The notes below the pieces were generated by a model. That model worked only from the letters and a program-made list of their open reading frames with translations. It was not told where the DNA came from and did not search any database. Below are positions 54,960 to 63,953 of a stretch of DNA of 64,000 nt, piece after piece. The DNA is from Paludisphaera soli. GTDB lineage: Bacteria; Planctomycetota; Planctomycetia; Isosphaerales; Isosphaeraceae. Each line of letters opens with the position of its first letter. Position 1 is the first letter of the stretch. The stretch spans positions 124,001 through 188,000 of the forward strand of contig NZ_JAALJI010000011.1 of assembly GCF_011064595.1 (NCBI RefSeq). The letters run 5' to 3'. A program made the translations under genes and the position numbers.

Positions 54960-55418
54960 ATGCTCGACGGCCCGCCGGATCTCATCGCGATCGACCACGA
55001 CGAGTCCACGGCCAGGCACGTCGGCCGCACGGCGGACGGCCGTCAGTTCTTCCTGACCAACCCCTTCGTGCCGACGAACGAGCCAGGCGCGGACGGCGGC
55101 GGCGAGTTCGTCGCCCTCTACCTGTTCGACCCGGCGGGGAAGCTCCTCGAAGCCCGGATCGACGCTTTCGGCCCGAGTGCGACCGTGGACGAGGCCGAGT
55201 GGCGCCGGGTGTACGAGGAGCGTCTCCGCGAGTTGGGCGACGTCGCCTTGGGGCGGATCGAGGTCGCCCCTTTCGCGATCGAGCGGTTCGGCGTGGAGTT
55301 CGGCCTCGTCCCCCGCGAGCCGGAGGAGGACGAGGACGACGTGTGGGCCGTCGAGGCCCAGCCGGGCAACTACATGGCGTTCTTCGAGCCCTGGGATTCG
55401 GGCGACTACGACACCTGA
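54960..55418 (+). CDS. Hypothetical small acidic protein
   Basis: A 152-residue soluble protein with a strongly acidic C-terminus (EPEEDEDDVWAVEAQPG; FFEPWDSGDYDT). The middle is a mixed beta/alpha region (GGEFVALYLFDPAGKLLEARID; DEAEWRRVYEERLRELGDVALG). No family recognised; small proteins of this kind are frequent in planctomycetes, often in several copies. It ends nine bases from the convergent PEP-CTERM gene. Confidence 0.6.
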   Translation: MLDGPPDLIAIDHDESTARHVGRTADGRQFFLTNPFVPTNEPGADGGGEFVALYLFDPAGKLLEARIDAFGPSATVDEAEWRRVYEERLRELGDVALGRIEVAPFAIERFGVEFGLVPREPEEDEDDVWAVEAQPGNYMAFFEPWDSGDYDT

Positions 55419-55427
55419 GCCGGGCCC

Positions 55428-55970
55428 TCAGGCGGCCTTCCGCCGCCGTCGGTAGCGACGGGCGACGACGAGCAGCGACGACCAGACGCCGATCGACGAC
55501 AGCACCAGCGCCGACGGCTCGGGCACGGCCCCGGTCGAGGCGACGACCGAGCCCGAGGCCACCGTGCGGACGCCCGCGGCGGCCTGCCACTCGTACGAGC
55601 CGGACGACAGCGCCGTGGTGCCGGTCGTCGCGATCGGCGTCGCGAAGATCAGGCGGAGTTCGGCAGCCCCCTGGGTGAGCTGGAAATAGCTGGCGAGATT
55701 GTTCGTGTAGAAGGTCGAGTTCGCCAGCGTGTAGGTCGTCGGCGCGTAGCTGAACCCGTTGACCATCGCGGCCGAGGCCGTCAGGTCGGCCCCCAGCAGG
55801 GTCGTCAGGTCGTCGCTCAGGGTGAACGTGCCCGAGAGCGTCCCCGCCGGCAAGCTCCCCAACGCCAGGTTCACGTCCGTCAGGGTGTACACCACGTTTG
55901 CCGAAGACCGAGAAGCCGACGCCCCGACGATCAGGCAGGCCAGGGCCGTCATCCGCAAGATGCCTCGCAT
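55428..55970 (-). CDS. PEP-CTERM sorting-domain protein
   Basis: A 180-residue exported protein: signal peptide (RMTALACLIVGASASRSSA), a ~125-residue Thr/Ser/Ala-rich beta-type body (LTDVNLALGSLPAGTLSG; TLANSTFYTNNLASYF) and a C-terminal PEP-CTERM signal, VPEPSALVL followed by a hydrophobic helix and RRYRRRRKAA. The exosortase system normally cuts such tails and attaches the protein to the surface or extracellular matrix; no exosortase is in the window. GAGGAG precedes the start at 55970. Confidence 0.88.
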   Translation of the reverse strand: MRGILRMTALACLIVGASASRSSANVVYTLTDVNLALGSLPAGTLSGTFTLSDDLTTLLGADLTASAAMVNGFSYAPTTYTLANSTFYTNNLASYFQLTQGAAELRLIFATPIATTGTTALSSGSYEWQAAAGVRTVASGSVVASTGAVPEPSALVLSSIGVWSSLLVVARRYRRRRKAA

Positions 55971-56353
55971 TCGCTCTCCTCGAAGGAATTCAGGCCGCAT
56001 GGACGGGCGGGCGACGACCTCGTCCCGTCCCACCCTCTTTCTACGTTCATGCAGGCGTGCGGGGACGCGCGATGGGTCGGGAATCGCCCCGGGCTGACCG
56101 TCCGGCCGCGGCGCGTCGCCCTGATGAGACGCGGCGTGGCCGATTCGCCACGGGGCCGCTCGCGATCGCGGTCGGGTCGGCCGGCCCCCGCCCGGAGTGG
56201 GCCTTGAACGGCGACGCGCGATCGTGCCACAATGAGCCGAGACGGTGGCGGCCGCCGAGCACCCTCTGCGAACCGCCGCGCCCGCCCGCCTGGACCCTTG
56301 GTCGGCCGCCCTCCCTCGACGAGATATCGGCCTGAGACGGGAGTCGCATTCCG
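55971..56353. other. Divergent gap between the PEP-CTERM and PSD1 (pair 2) genes
   Basis: 383 bases with no convincing gene on either strand and no copy of the dispersed repeats. It must hold the promoters of both flanking genes; I cannot point to specific boxes. Confidence 0.5.
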
Positions 56354-58690
56354 ATGCACCGATACGCGGCATGGTTCGGCACGGCGGCGACGGCGATGAG
56401 CCTCGCGGCGAGGGCCGACGATCGGGTCGACTACAACCGGGACGTCCGGCCGATCTTCTCCAAGAACTGCTTCGCCTGCCACGGGCCCGACGAGGGGGAC
56501 CGCAAGGCGGATCTCCGGCTCGACCTCCGCGACGAGGCCGTTAAGGCTTCCGAGGAGCGTGACGCCGCCCTCGTCCCCGGCGACCCCGAGTCGAGCACGG
56601 CCCTGGAGCGCATCCTCGAAGCGGACGACACCCTCCGCATGCCCCCGCGCAAGGCGGGGCCGAGGCTCGCCGAGGCCGAGGTCGAGACCCTCCGCAAGTG
56701 GGTGGAGCAGGGGGCCGAATACGCCGAGCACTGGGCGCTGGTCGCCCCCCAGGCCCGCCTCGCGCCGGCCGTCTCCGACCCGTCGTGGCCGCGATCGCCG
56801 CTCGACGCCTTCATCCTGGCCCGGCTGGATCGCGAGGGGATGAAGCCCTCGCCCGAGGCCGACCGCCCCACGCTCCTGCGACGCCTCAGCCTGGACCTGC
56901 GCGGCCTGCCGCCGACGATTGACGAGGTCCGCGCGTTCGCCGCCGACGCCGCGCCCGACGCCTACGAGCGGGCCGTCGAGCGCTACCTGGCCGACCCCGC
57001 CTTCGGCGAGCGCTGGGCGCGGCCGTGGCTCGACCTGGCCCGCTACGCCGACTCCGCCGGCTACGGCTCGGACCCGCTCCGTACGATCTGGGGCTATCGC
57101 GACTGGCTGATCGACGCCCTCAATCGCAACCTGCCCTACGACCGGTTCACGATCGAGCAGATCGCCGGCGACCTCCTCCCGAACGCGACCGACCGCCAGA
57201 GGGCCGCGACCGCGTTCCACCGCAACACGATGACCAACACCGAGGGGGGGACCGACGACGAGGAGTTCCGCGTCGCCGCGATCAAGGACCGCGTGGACGT
57301 CACGTTCCAGGCCTGGATGGGCCTGACGATGGGCTGCGCCAAGTGCCACTCGCACAAGTACGACCCGATCTCGCACGAGGAGTACTACAGCGCCTTCGCC
57401 GTCTTCAACCAGACGGCCGACGCGGACCTCCCGGACGAGTCCCCCGTCATGCCCTGGATCACCCCGGAGGAGGCCGAACGGCTGAAGAAGGTCGACGCCC
57501 GCCTCGCCGAGCTGAAGGCCGGGCTCGACGCGATCGTCGGCCCCCCCGCCCCGGCGCTCCGCGACGCGATCGCCGGGGCCGAGAAGGAGAAGGCCGCCGT
57601 CCCGACGCTGCCGATCATGGCCGAGCTTCCCCCCGAGAAGCACCGCGTCACGAAGATCCTGCTGAAGGGCAATTTCCTGGACCCGGGCCCCGAGGTGAAG
57701 CCGGGCCTCCTCAAGGCGCTCCACGCGCCGCCCGAGGGCCGGCCCGTCGATCGGCTGGCTCTGGCGCAATGGCTCGTGGATCGGAAGAACCCGCTCACGG
57801 CCCGCGTGGCGGCGAACCGGACCTGGGCGGTCCTCTTCGGCTCGGGGATCGTCGAGACCGAGGAGGACTTCGGCACCCAGGGCGAGCTTCCCAGCCACCC
57901 CGAGCTGCTCGACCGCCTGGCCGTCGACTTCATGGATTCGGGATGGGACGTGAAGGCGATGATCCGCCGGATGGTGACCTCGGCGACCTATCGCCAGTCC
58001 TCGAAGGCCGCGCCCGAGATGATCGAGAAGGACCCCAAGAACCGGCTGCTGGCGCGGGCGCCCCGCGTGCGGCTGGACGCCGAATCCGTGCGCGACCAGG
58101 CGCTGGCGTTCGCCGGGCTGCTCGGCCGCAAGGTCGGCGGGCCGAGCGTCTTCCCGGTCCAGCCGGACGGGCTCTGGCAGGCCGCGTTCAACGGCCAGCG
58201 GACCTGGACGACGAGCCCGGGCGTCGAACGCCACCGCCGGGGACTCTACACCTTCTGGCGCCGCACCGTGCCGTATCCGTCGATGTCCGCCTTCGACGCC
58301 CCCAGCCGCGAGATCTGCGCCGTCAAGCGCGTCCGCACCAACACGCCGCTCCAGGCGCTCGTCACCCTGAACGACCCGGTCTACGTCGAGGCGGCGCAGG
58401 CGCTGGCCCGGCGGATCGTCCGCGAGGGGGGGAGTTCGCCCGAGGAGCGCGCCCGGTACGGCCTGGAAGTCTGCCTGGGGCGCCCGCCCCGGGACGAGCA
58501 GGTGGCGCAGCTCGTCGCCCTGCATGCGGCCCAGCGCGACCGCTACCGGGCCGACCCGTCCGCCGCCTCGGCCATCGCGACCGAACCCCTCGGCCCCTTG
58601 CCGGAAGGGATGGACCCGGCCGATCTCGCCGCGTGGACGGCCGTGGCCAACGTGCTCCTGAACCTCGACGCCGTGCTGACCAGGGGGTGA
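56354..58690 (+). CDS. PSD1 / DUF1549-DUF1553 cytochrome-like protein (pair 2)
   Basis: A 778-residue exported protein of the same family as the longer one at 50953-54108 but without the central insert. N-terminal haem site C39-x-x-C42-H43 (NCFACHGPDEGDRKADLRLD), DUF1549 from about residue 145 (SPLDAFILARLDREGMKPSPE; YADSAGYGSDPLRTIWGYRDW; CAKCHSHKYDPIS), a short spacer (~residues 360-420) and DUF1553 (RPVDRLALAQWLVDRKNPLTARVAANRTW ... VRTNTPLQALVTLNDPVYVEAAQ). It is followed by its DUF1501 partner four bases after the stop. Confidence 0.93.
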   Translation: MHRYAAWFGTAATAMSLAARADDRVDYNRDVRPIFSKNCFACHGPDEGDRKADLRLDLRDEAVKASEERDAALVPGDPESSTALERILEADDTLRMPPRKAGPRLAEAEVETLRKWVEQGAEYAEHWALVAPQARLAPAVSDPSWPRSPLDAFILARLDREGMKPSPEADRPTLLRRLSLDLRGLPPTIDEVRAFAADAAPDAYERAVERYLADPAFGERWARPWLDLARYADSAGYGSDPLRTIWGYRDWLIDALNRNLPYDRFTIEQIAGDLLPNATDRQRAATAFHRNTMTNTEGGTDDEEFRVAAIKDRVDVTFQAWMGLTMGCAKCHSHKYDPISHEEYYSAFAVFNQTADADLPDESPVMPWITPEEAERLKKVDARLAELKAGLDAIVGPPAPALRDAIAGAEKEKAAVPTLPIMAELPPEKHRVTKILLKGNFLDPGPEVKPGLLKALHAPPEGRPVDRLALAQWLVDRKNPLTARVAANRTWAVLFGSGIVETEEDFGTQGELPSHPELLDRLAVDFMDSGWDVKAMIRRMVTSATYRQSSKAAPEMIEKDPKNRLLARAPRVRLDAESVRDQALAFAGLLGRKVGGPSVFPVQPDGLWQAAFNGQRTWTTSPGVERHRRGLYTFWRRTVPYPSMSAFDAPSREICAVKRVRTNTPLQALVTLNDPVYVEAAQALARRIVREGGSSPEERARYGLEVCLGRPPRDEQVAQLVALHAAQRDRYRADPSAASAIATEPLGPLPEGMDPADLAAWTAVANVLLNLDAVLTRG

Positions 58691-58694
58691 CGCC

Positions 58695-60179
58695 GTGGGC
58701 CTCGACGCGAACCTCGACCTGAACCAGATCTTCCGCATGCGGCTCGCCCGCGCGGAGACCCGGCGCCAGTTCCTCAGGCGGTCCCAGACCGGCCTGGGGG
58801 CGATCGCGCTGGCGTCCTTGATGGGCCGCGGCGCCCTCGCCGACCCGTCGGCCGCCGCCGACTCCGCCGCGCCGACGATCCCCCGGCGGCCGGCCAGGGC
58901 CAAGAGCGTCATCTATCTGCACATGTCGGGCGGCCCGCCGCAGCAGGACCTGTTCGACTACAAGCCGCTCCTGAACAAGCACCACATGGAGCCCTGCCCG
59001 GAGGAGCTGCTGAAGGGCCAGCGGTTCGCCTTCATCAAGGGGCGGCCGAAGATGCTGGGCTCCCCCCACAAGTTCGCCAGGCGGGGCCAGAGCGGCCAGT
59101 GGATGAGCGACCTGCTGCCGCACACCGCCGGCGTGATCGACGAGGCGGCCGTCGTCCGCTCGATGTTCACCTCCGAGTTCAACCACGCCCCGGCCGAGCT
59201 GTTCATGTTCACCGGCTCCCCGCGCAACGGCGGCGCGGCGATGGGCTCGTGGATCACCTACGGGCTGGGCTCGGAGAACCAGGACCTCCCCGGCTTCGTG
59301 GTGATGATCAGCGGCGGGACCGACCCCACCGGCGGCAAGGCCCTGTGGAGCACCGGCTTCCTCCCCAGCGTCTTCCAGGGCGTGCAGTGCCGGACCGTGG
59401 GCGACCCGGTCCTCTACGTCGGCGACCCCAAGGGGATGACCCGCGAGGACCGCCGCCGCACCCTCGACGCCATCAACAGCCTGAACGAGATGGAGGCCCG
59501 GGAGCACGGCGACCCGGAGACCCTGACGCGCATCGCCCAGTACGAGCTGGCCTTCCGCATGCAGGCCAGCGTCCCGGACGTGATGGACGTCTCCCGCGAG
59601 CCCGAGGCGATCCGCGAGGAGTACGGCGCCACGCCCGGCGCGGCCTCGTTCGCCAACAACTGCCTGCTCGCCCGCCGCCTGGTCGAGCGCGGGGTGCGCT
59701 ACGTCCAGCTCTTCGACTGGGGATGGGACTGCCACGGCACCGGCGCCGGCGACGACATCGTGAATCAACTTCCCAAGAAATGCAAGGACGTCGATAAGCC
59801 GATCGCCGCCCTGGTGCGCGACCTCAAGCGCCGGGGGATGCTCGACGAGACCATCGTCGTCTGGGGGGGCGAGTTCGGCCGGACCTCGATGAACGAGGCC
59901 CGGGGCGGCTCCACGTTCCTGGGCCGCGACCACCACCCCCACTGCTTCACCCTGTGGGCGGCCGGCGGCGGGATCAAGCCCGGCGCGACCGTCGGCGCGA
60001 CCGACGAGCTGGGCTCCTCGATCGTCGAGGACCCGATGCCCGTGCACGACCTCCAGGCCACGATCCTCCACCTCCTCGGCCTGGACCCGTTCACGTTCCG
60101 CTATCCCTACCAGGGCCTCCAGCAGCGCCTGATCGGCGTGGAGGACGGCGTCCGCGTCCGCAAGGAACTGCTGGCCTAG
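58695..60179 (+). CDS. DUF1501 family protein (pair 2)
   Basis: A 494-residue exported DUF1501 protein with a twin-arginine-like leader (ETRRQFLRRSQTGLGAIALASL). Motifs parallel those of the pair 1 protein: [62 protein letters not shown] and LGRDHHPHCFTLWAAGGGIK. It starts with GTG four bases after the PSD1 stop, so the pair is probably translated together; an ATG at 58737 would still keep the RR leader. It is followed by a clear terminator. Confidence 0.93.
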   Translation: MGLDANLDLNQIFRMRLARAETRRQFLRRSQTGLGAIALASLMGRGALADPSAAADSAAPTIPRRPARAKSVIYLHMSGGPPQQDLFDYKPLLNKHHMEPCPEELLKGQRFAFIKGRPKMLGSPHKFARRGQSGQWMSDLLPHTAGVIDEAAVVRSMFTSEFNHAPAELFMFTGSPRNGGAAMGSWITYGLGSENQDLPGFVVMISGGTDPTGGKALWSTGFLPSVFQGVQCRTVGDPVLYVGDPKGMTREDRRRTLDAINSLNEMEAREHGDPETLTRIAQYELAFRMQASVPDVMDVSREPEAIREEYGATPGAASFANNCLLARRLVERGVRYVQLFDWGWDCHGTGAGDDIVNQLPKKCKDVDKPIAALVRDLKRRGMLDETIVVWGGEFGRTSMNEARGGSTFLGRDHHPHCFTLWAAGGGIKPGATVGATDELGSSIVEDPMPVHDLQATILHLLGLDPFTFRYPYQGLQQRLIGVEDGVRVRKELLA

Positions 60180-60245
60180 CGCCGACGCCCCACGCGGCGA
60201 CGCATGCCGACGTCGGGATGATTCGATCGGGCCGGAAACGCCGAC

Positions 60246-60288
60246 GCGGCGCCGGGGGATGGATCCCGCCCGGCGCCGCGTCTTTTTG
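60246..60288 (+). terminator. Intrinsic terminator after the DUF1501 gene (pair 2)
   Basis: A perfect 11-base stem (GCGGCGCCGGG with CCCGGCGCCGC) separated by 12 bases and followed by GTCTTTTT. It starts 67 bases after the stop and fits a classical rho-independent terminator. Confidence 0.82.
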
Positions 60289-60366
60289 GTGAAGGACTCG
60301 AAGGTGGGAACGATCCCGGAGCGGGCAAGTCTCGGAAGTCTCCTGGGAAGGGATGCGGACTCGTCG

Positions 60367-60516
60367 TTACTTCTGACCCCACAGGACCGTGCGCAGTCGG
60401 ATGCCGCCCGCCGCGTCGGCGTCGAACATGCCTTCCTGGAACCACCGCGTCCAGCCCCGAGTCCTGCGAGATTCCCGGCGGACCCCGTAGATCTTGCGAC
60501 GCTTCTTCGGGCTCAT
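60367..60516 (-). CDS. Hypothetical 49-residue basic protein
   Basis: A short frame on the minus strand opposite no other supported gene. The ATG at 60516 has GGAGG six bases upstream, unusually good for this genome. The product is strongly basic at the N-terminus (MSPKKRRKIYGVRRESRRTRG) followed by WTRWFQEGMFDADAAGG. The basic start would suit binding to nucleic acid or ribosome. No family is recognised and no other gene shares its transcript. Confidence 0.5.
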   Translation of the reverse strand: MSPKKRRKIYGVRRESRRTRGWTRWFQEGMFDADAAGGIRLRTVLWGQK

Positions 60517-60855
60517 AGTCGCCTCCGTGTGGGGAGATCGGACTTGGCAAAGAGAAGACGAGAAGACAGGAACGATCGACTCCAATCGCAATCCTCGTAC
60601 CACGCCGCGGCCTGACGCCGGAAATCTCGACGACGCGCCGGGCGGGACCGCCGAGGATGAGGGTCGGCCCCGCCCGGACGGGCGAAAAGGCCGCAAATCG
60701 GCGACCGACCGATGTCGCGACGCCACGGCCGGGGCCCTGATGGCGACGGCGCATCGCGCGTGCTACGCTCGATTCCTTGGCAGGATCGCATCCAGCCTGG
60801 GCAAAAATTCGCCAGCGGCACCCCATTTCTACAAACGCGGAAGGCGGCCGAGATC
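60517..60855. other. Divergent gap upstream of the GH95 gene
   Basis: 339 bases between the 49-residue gene and the GH95 start. Frames opened here do not give protein-like sequence and I see no repeat element. It presumably contains the GH95 promoter. Confidence 0.45.
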
Positions 60856-63306
60856 ATGACTCCGAAGCCTGGCCGGATCCGACCGCGCGTCGTCGCTCGC
60901 TCGGCTCGTCCCATTCAAGCGTTCGCGTGGCTGTTGATCCTCCTGGCGGAGCATGCGTGGGCCCAGGCTCCCGACCCGGCCCCGCCCCGGCTCTGGTACG
61001 ACCGGCCCGCCGCCGAATGGCTGGAGGCCCTGCCGCTGGGCGACGGCTCGCTCGGCGCGATGGCGTACGGCGGCGTGCCGTCCGAGCGCATCCAGCTCAA
61101 CGACGCCACCCTCTGGTCGGGCGGCCCGAAGGATTGCGACAATCCCGAGGCCCTGAAGGCCCTCCCCGAGCTCCGCCGCCTGATCCGAGACGGCCGCCAC
61201 GCCGAGGCCGACCGGCTCGCGAAGAAGATGATGGGCCCGTACACGCAGACGTACCTGCCGATGGGCGACCTGACGCTCGACTTCGGCGGGCACGCGGGCG
61301 CGCCGACCGATTACCGACGGTCGCTCGACCTGGATTCGGCCGTCGCGTCGACGTCCTACACCGCGGGGGGCGTCGCCTTCACGCGCGAGGCCTTCGTGTC
61401 GCATTCCGACCGGGTCCTGGTCGTGCGGCTGACCGCGAGCCGCCCCGGCGCGCTGGCGTTCGGGGCGAGGCTCGGCAGCCGGCTCCGGTTCCGCACCCGG
61501 GCCGACGACGGCGCCCTCGTCCTGCGGGGCAGGGCCCCCGCGCACGTCGACCCGATCTACTACGACCGGCCGGACCCCGTCGTCTACTCCGACGACGAAG
61601 GCATGGAGTTCGAGGTTCGCCTCCGGGCCGCGTCGGACGGCGACGTCGCCGTCGAGGCCGACGCGCTGAGGGTCTCCGGGGCGACGACCGCGACCCTGGT
61701 CCTCGCGGCGGCGACGAGCTACAACGGCTTCGACAGGTCCCCCGCGAAGGCGGGCGTCGACCCGGCGCCGATCGCCGCCGGCCGGGTCGCCCGGGCCGTC
61801 GCCAAGCCCTACGACGATCTCCTGCGCGATCATATCCAGGATCATCGGAGTCTTTTCCGACGCGTGGCGATCGATCTCGGCCCGCCCCCGCCCGGCGCGG
61901 CGGACGTCCCGACCGACGAACGGGTGCGGCGGTTCGGCGCGAAGGATCCCGGCCTGGTCGCCCTGCACTTCCAGTACGGCCGCTACCTGCTGATCGCGAG
62001 CGCCCGCCCCGGCGGCCAGCCGCCCAACCTGCAGGGGCTCTGGAACGACGAGGTCCGCGCCCCCTGGAGCAGCAACTACACCGTCAACATCAACGCCCAG
62101 ATGAACCACTGGCCGGCCGAGACGACGAACCTGGCCGAGTGCCACGAGCCGCTGTTCGGCCTGATCCGCGAACTGGCCGTCAACGGCGCCAGGACGGCCC
62201 GCGTGAACTACGGCTGCGGCGGCTGGGTCTCGCACCACAACGTGGACCTCTGGCGGCAGTCGGCCCCGGTGGGGGACTACGGCCACGGCGACGCGAGCTG
62301 GGCCCTCTGGCCGATGTCCGGCCCCTGGCTCTGCCGACATCTCTGGGACCATTACGCGTTCGGCGGCGACGAGGCGTACCTGCGCGAGACGGCCTATCCG
62401 TTGATGAAAGGGGCGGCGGAATTCTGCCTGGACTTCCTGACCGACGACGGCCGAGGCCGGCTGGTCACGTCGCCTTCAACGTCGCCGGAGAACCTGTTCG
62501 TCTCGCCCGACGGCCGGCCCGCCTCGGTGGGCGAGGCGAGCACGATGGACCTGATGCTGATCCACGACCTGTTCACGCACTGCATCGCCGCGACCAAGGT
62601 CCTGGGCGTCGACGCGCCGTTCCGCGAGCGGCTGGAGACGGCCCTGGCGAAGTTGCTCCCGCTCCAGGTCGGCCCCGACGGCCGGCTCCAGGAGTGGTCG
62701 AAACCGTTCGCCGAGACGGAGCCGCACCACCGCCACCTGTCGCACCTGTGGGGCCTGTACCCCGGCGACCAGATCACGCGCGCGACGCCCGAACTGCTCG
62801 ACGCCGCGCGGAAGTCGCTGATCGCCCGCAGCGACGAGGGGACCGGCTGGTCGACCGGCTGGAAGATCAGCCTCTGGGCCCGCCTGGGCGACGGCGACCA
62901 CGCCTTCCGGCTCATCGAGCGGACCTTGCGGCTCGGCCCCGGCGGCGTCTACACCAACCTGTTCGGCAGCCACCCGCCGTTCCAGATGGACGGCAACTTC
63001 GCCTTCCCCGCCGGCGTGGCCGAGATGCTCGTCCAAAGTCACGAGGCCGAGGGCGAGATCCACCTGCTTCCGGCCTTGCCCCCCGCCTGGCCGACCGGCT
63101 CCGTCCAGGGCCTCCGGGCGCGGGGCGGCTTCGACGTCGACCTCACCTGGAAGGACGGCCGTCTCGCGTCGGCGACGATCCGCTCCCGCCTCGGCCGCAA
63201 GGCCGTCGTCCGCTGCGCCGGCAAGGCGGTCGCGATCGAGACGGAGCCGGGGGGAGCGTATACAATCGAGGCGAGTTTGGGCGTACGGCCCGTCCCCGAA
63301 GGATGA
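60856..63306 (+). CDS. GH95 family exported glycoside hydrolase
   Basis: An 816-residue enzyme of GH95, known for 1,2-alpha-L-fucosidases and some alpha-L-galactosidases, which invert the anomeric carbon. Signal peptide AFAWLLILLAEHAWAQA; N-terminal sandwich beginning LWYDRPAAEWLEALPLGDGSLGAM; the (alpha/alpha)6 barrel with N411-I-N413-A-Q-M (NINAQMNHWPAE), the acid/base candidate E545 in SPSTSPEN and the D712 in MDGNFAFPAG. In typical GH95 the latter reads DGNFG(A/G)TAG; the variation here may change specificity. The ATG at 60856 gives the best signal peptide. Confidence 0.92.
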   Translation: MTPKPGRIRPRVVARSARPIQAFAWLLILLAEHAWAQAPDPAPPRLWYDRPAAEWLEALPLGDGSLGAMAYGGVPSERIQLNDATLWSGGPKDCDNPEALKALPELRRLIRDGRHAEADRLAKKMMGPYTQTYLPMGDLTLDFGGHAGAPTDYRRSLDLDSAVASTSYTAGGVAFTREAFVSHSDRVLVVRLTASRPGALAFGARLGSRLRFRTRADDGALVLRGRAPAHVDPIYYDRPDPVVYSDDEGMEFEVRLRAASDGDVAVEADALRVSGATTATLVLAAATSYNGFDRSPAKAGVDPAPIAAGRVARAVAKPYDDLLRDHIQDHRSLFRRVAIDLGPPPPGAADVPTDERVRRFGAKDPGLVALHFQYGRYLLIASARPGGQPPNLQGLWNDEVRAPWSSNYTVNINAQMNHWPAETTNLAECHEPLFGLIRELAVNGARTARVNYGCGGWVSHHNVDLWRQSAPVGDYGHGDASWALWPMSGPWLCRHLWDHYAFGGDEAYLRETAYPLMKGAAEFCLDFLTDDGRGRLVTSPSTSPENLFVSPDGRPASVGEASTMDLMLIHDLFTHCIAATKVLGVDAPFRERLETALAKLLPLQVGPDGRLQEWSKPFAETEPHHRHLSHLWGLYPGDQITRATPELLDAARKSLIARSDEGTGWSTGWKISLWARLGDGDHAFRLIERTLRLGPGGVYTNLFGSHPPFQMDGNFAFPAGVAEMLVQSHEAEGEIHLLPALPPAWPTGSVQGLRARGGFDVDLTWKDGRLASATIRSRLGRKAVVRCAGKAVAIETEPGGAYTIEASLGVRPVPEG

Positions 63307-63326
63307 GCCGATGTGGAGCCGTTCCC

Positions 63327-63953
63327 ATGACCACGCCCGTCGTCTGGCATGACGTCAGCCCCCACCTCAACTCGCGGCTATCGAGGCTGAGCGTGGAGCA
63401 GTACGATCGCCTCATCGAGGCCGGCGCCCTCTTCGATCCCGAGGAGGTCGAGCTGATCGAAGGGTTGCTGGTGACCAAAATGGGCCGGAACCGTCCCCAG
63501 GTCCTGGCCGGCAAGCTCGGCCTCGCGGCGCTCCAGAGGATCGTCCCCGAGGGCTGGCACGTCGCGAAGGAGGACCCGATCACGGCGTCCGACTGGAGCA
63601 AGCCGGAGCCGGACCTGGCCGTGATCCGGGGCGGCATCGGCGATTACGCCGAGCGGGACGTGACCGCCGCCGACGTCGGCCTGGTCGTCGAGATCGCCGA
63701 GTCGAGCCTGGCCGTCGATCGCGAAGTCATGGGCCGGCTGCTGTATGCGGCGGGCGGCATCCCGTGCTACTGGATCGTCAACCTCGTCGACGACCCAATC
63801 GAAGTCTACGCCGACCCGGACGCACAAGCGAGCTATCGCATGGGCCTCGAATGCCGGCGTGGCGGGTCGATCGATGTCGTGCTCGACAGCCGCCCGGCGG
63901 GACGGGTCGCCGTGGACGTCGCGTTGCCGCCGACGGCCGGTCCCGTGCGATAG
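63327..63953 (+). CDS. Uma2 family protein (second copy)
   Basis: A 208-residue Uma2/DUF820 protein. Features: LSVEQYDRLIEAGALFDPEEVELIEGLLVTKM at the start (the E in ELIEG is conserved), SKPEPDLAVIRGG with the central acidic residue, LVVEIAESSLAVDREVMGRLLYAAGGIPCYWIVNLVDDPIEVY with the E of VEIAESSL and later K/R substitutions. It differs strongly from the copy at 48722-49366, which points to separate acquisition rather than recent duplication. GGAG precedes the start. A short open segment after its stop (from about 63971) runs to the window's end and cannot be judged. Confidence 0.85.
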   Translation: MTTPVVWHDVSPHLNSRLSRLSVEQYDRLIEAGALFDPEEVELIEGLLVTKMGRNRPQVLAGKLGLAALQRIVPEGWHVAKEDPITASDWSKPEPDLAVIRGGIGDYAERDVTAADVGLVVEIAESSLAVDREVMGRLLYAAGGIPCYWIVNLVDDPIEVYADPDAQASYRMGLECRRGGSIDVVLDSRPAGRVAVDVALPPTAGPVR

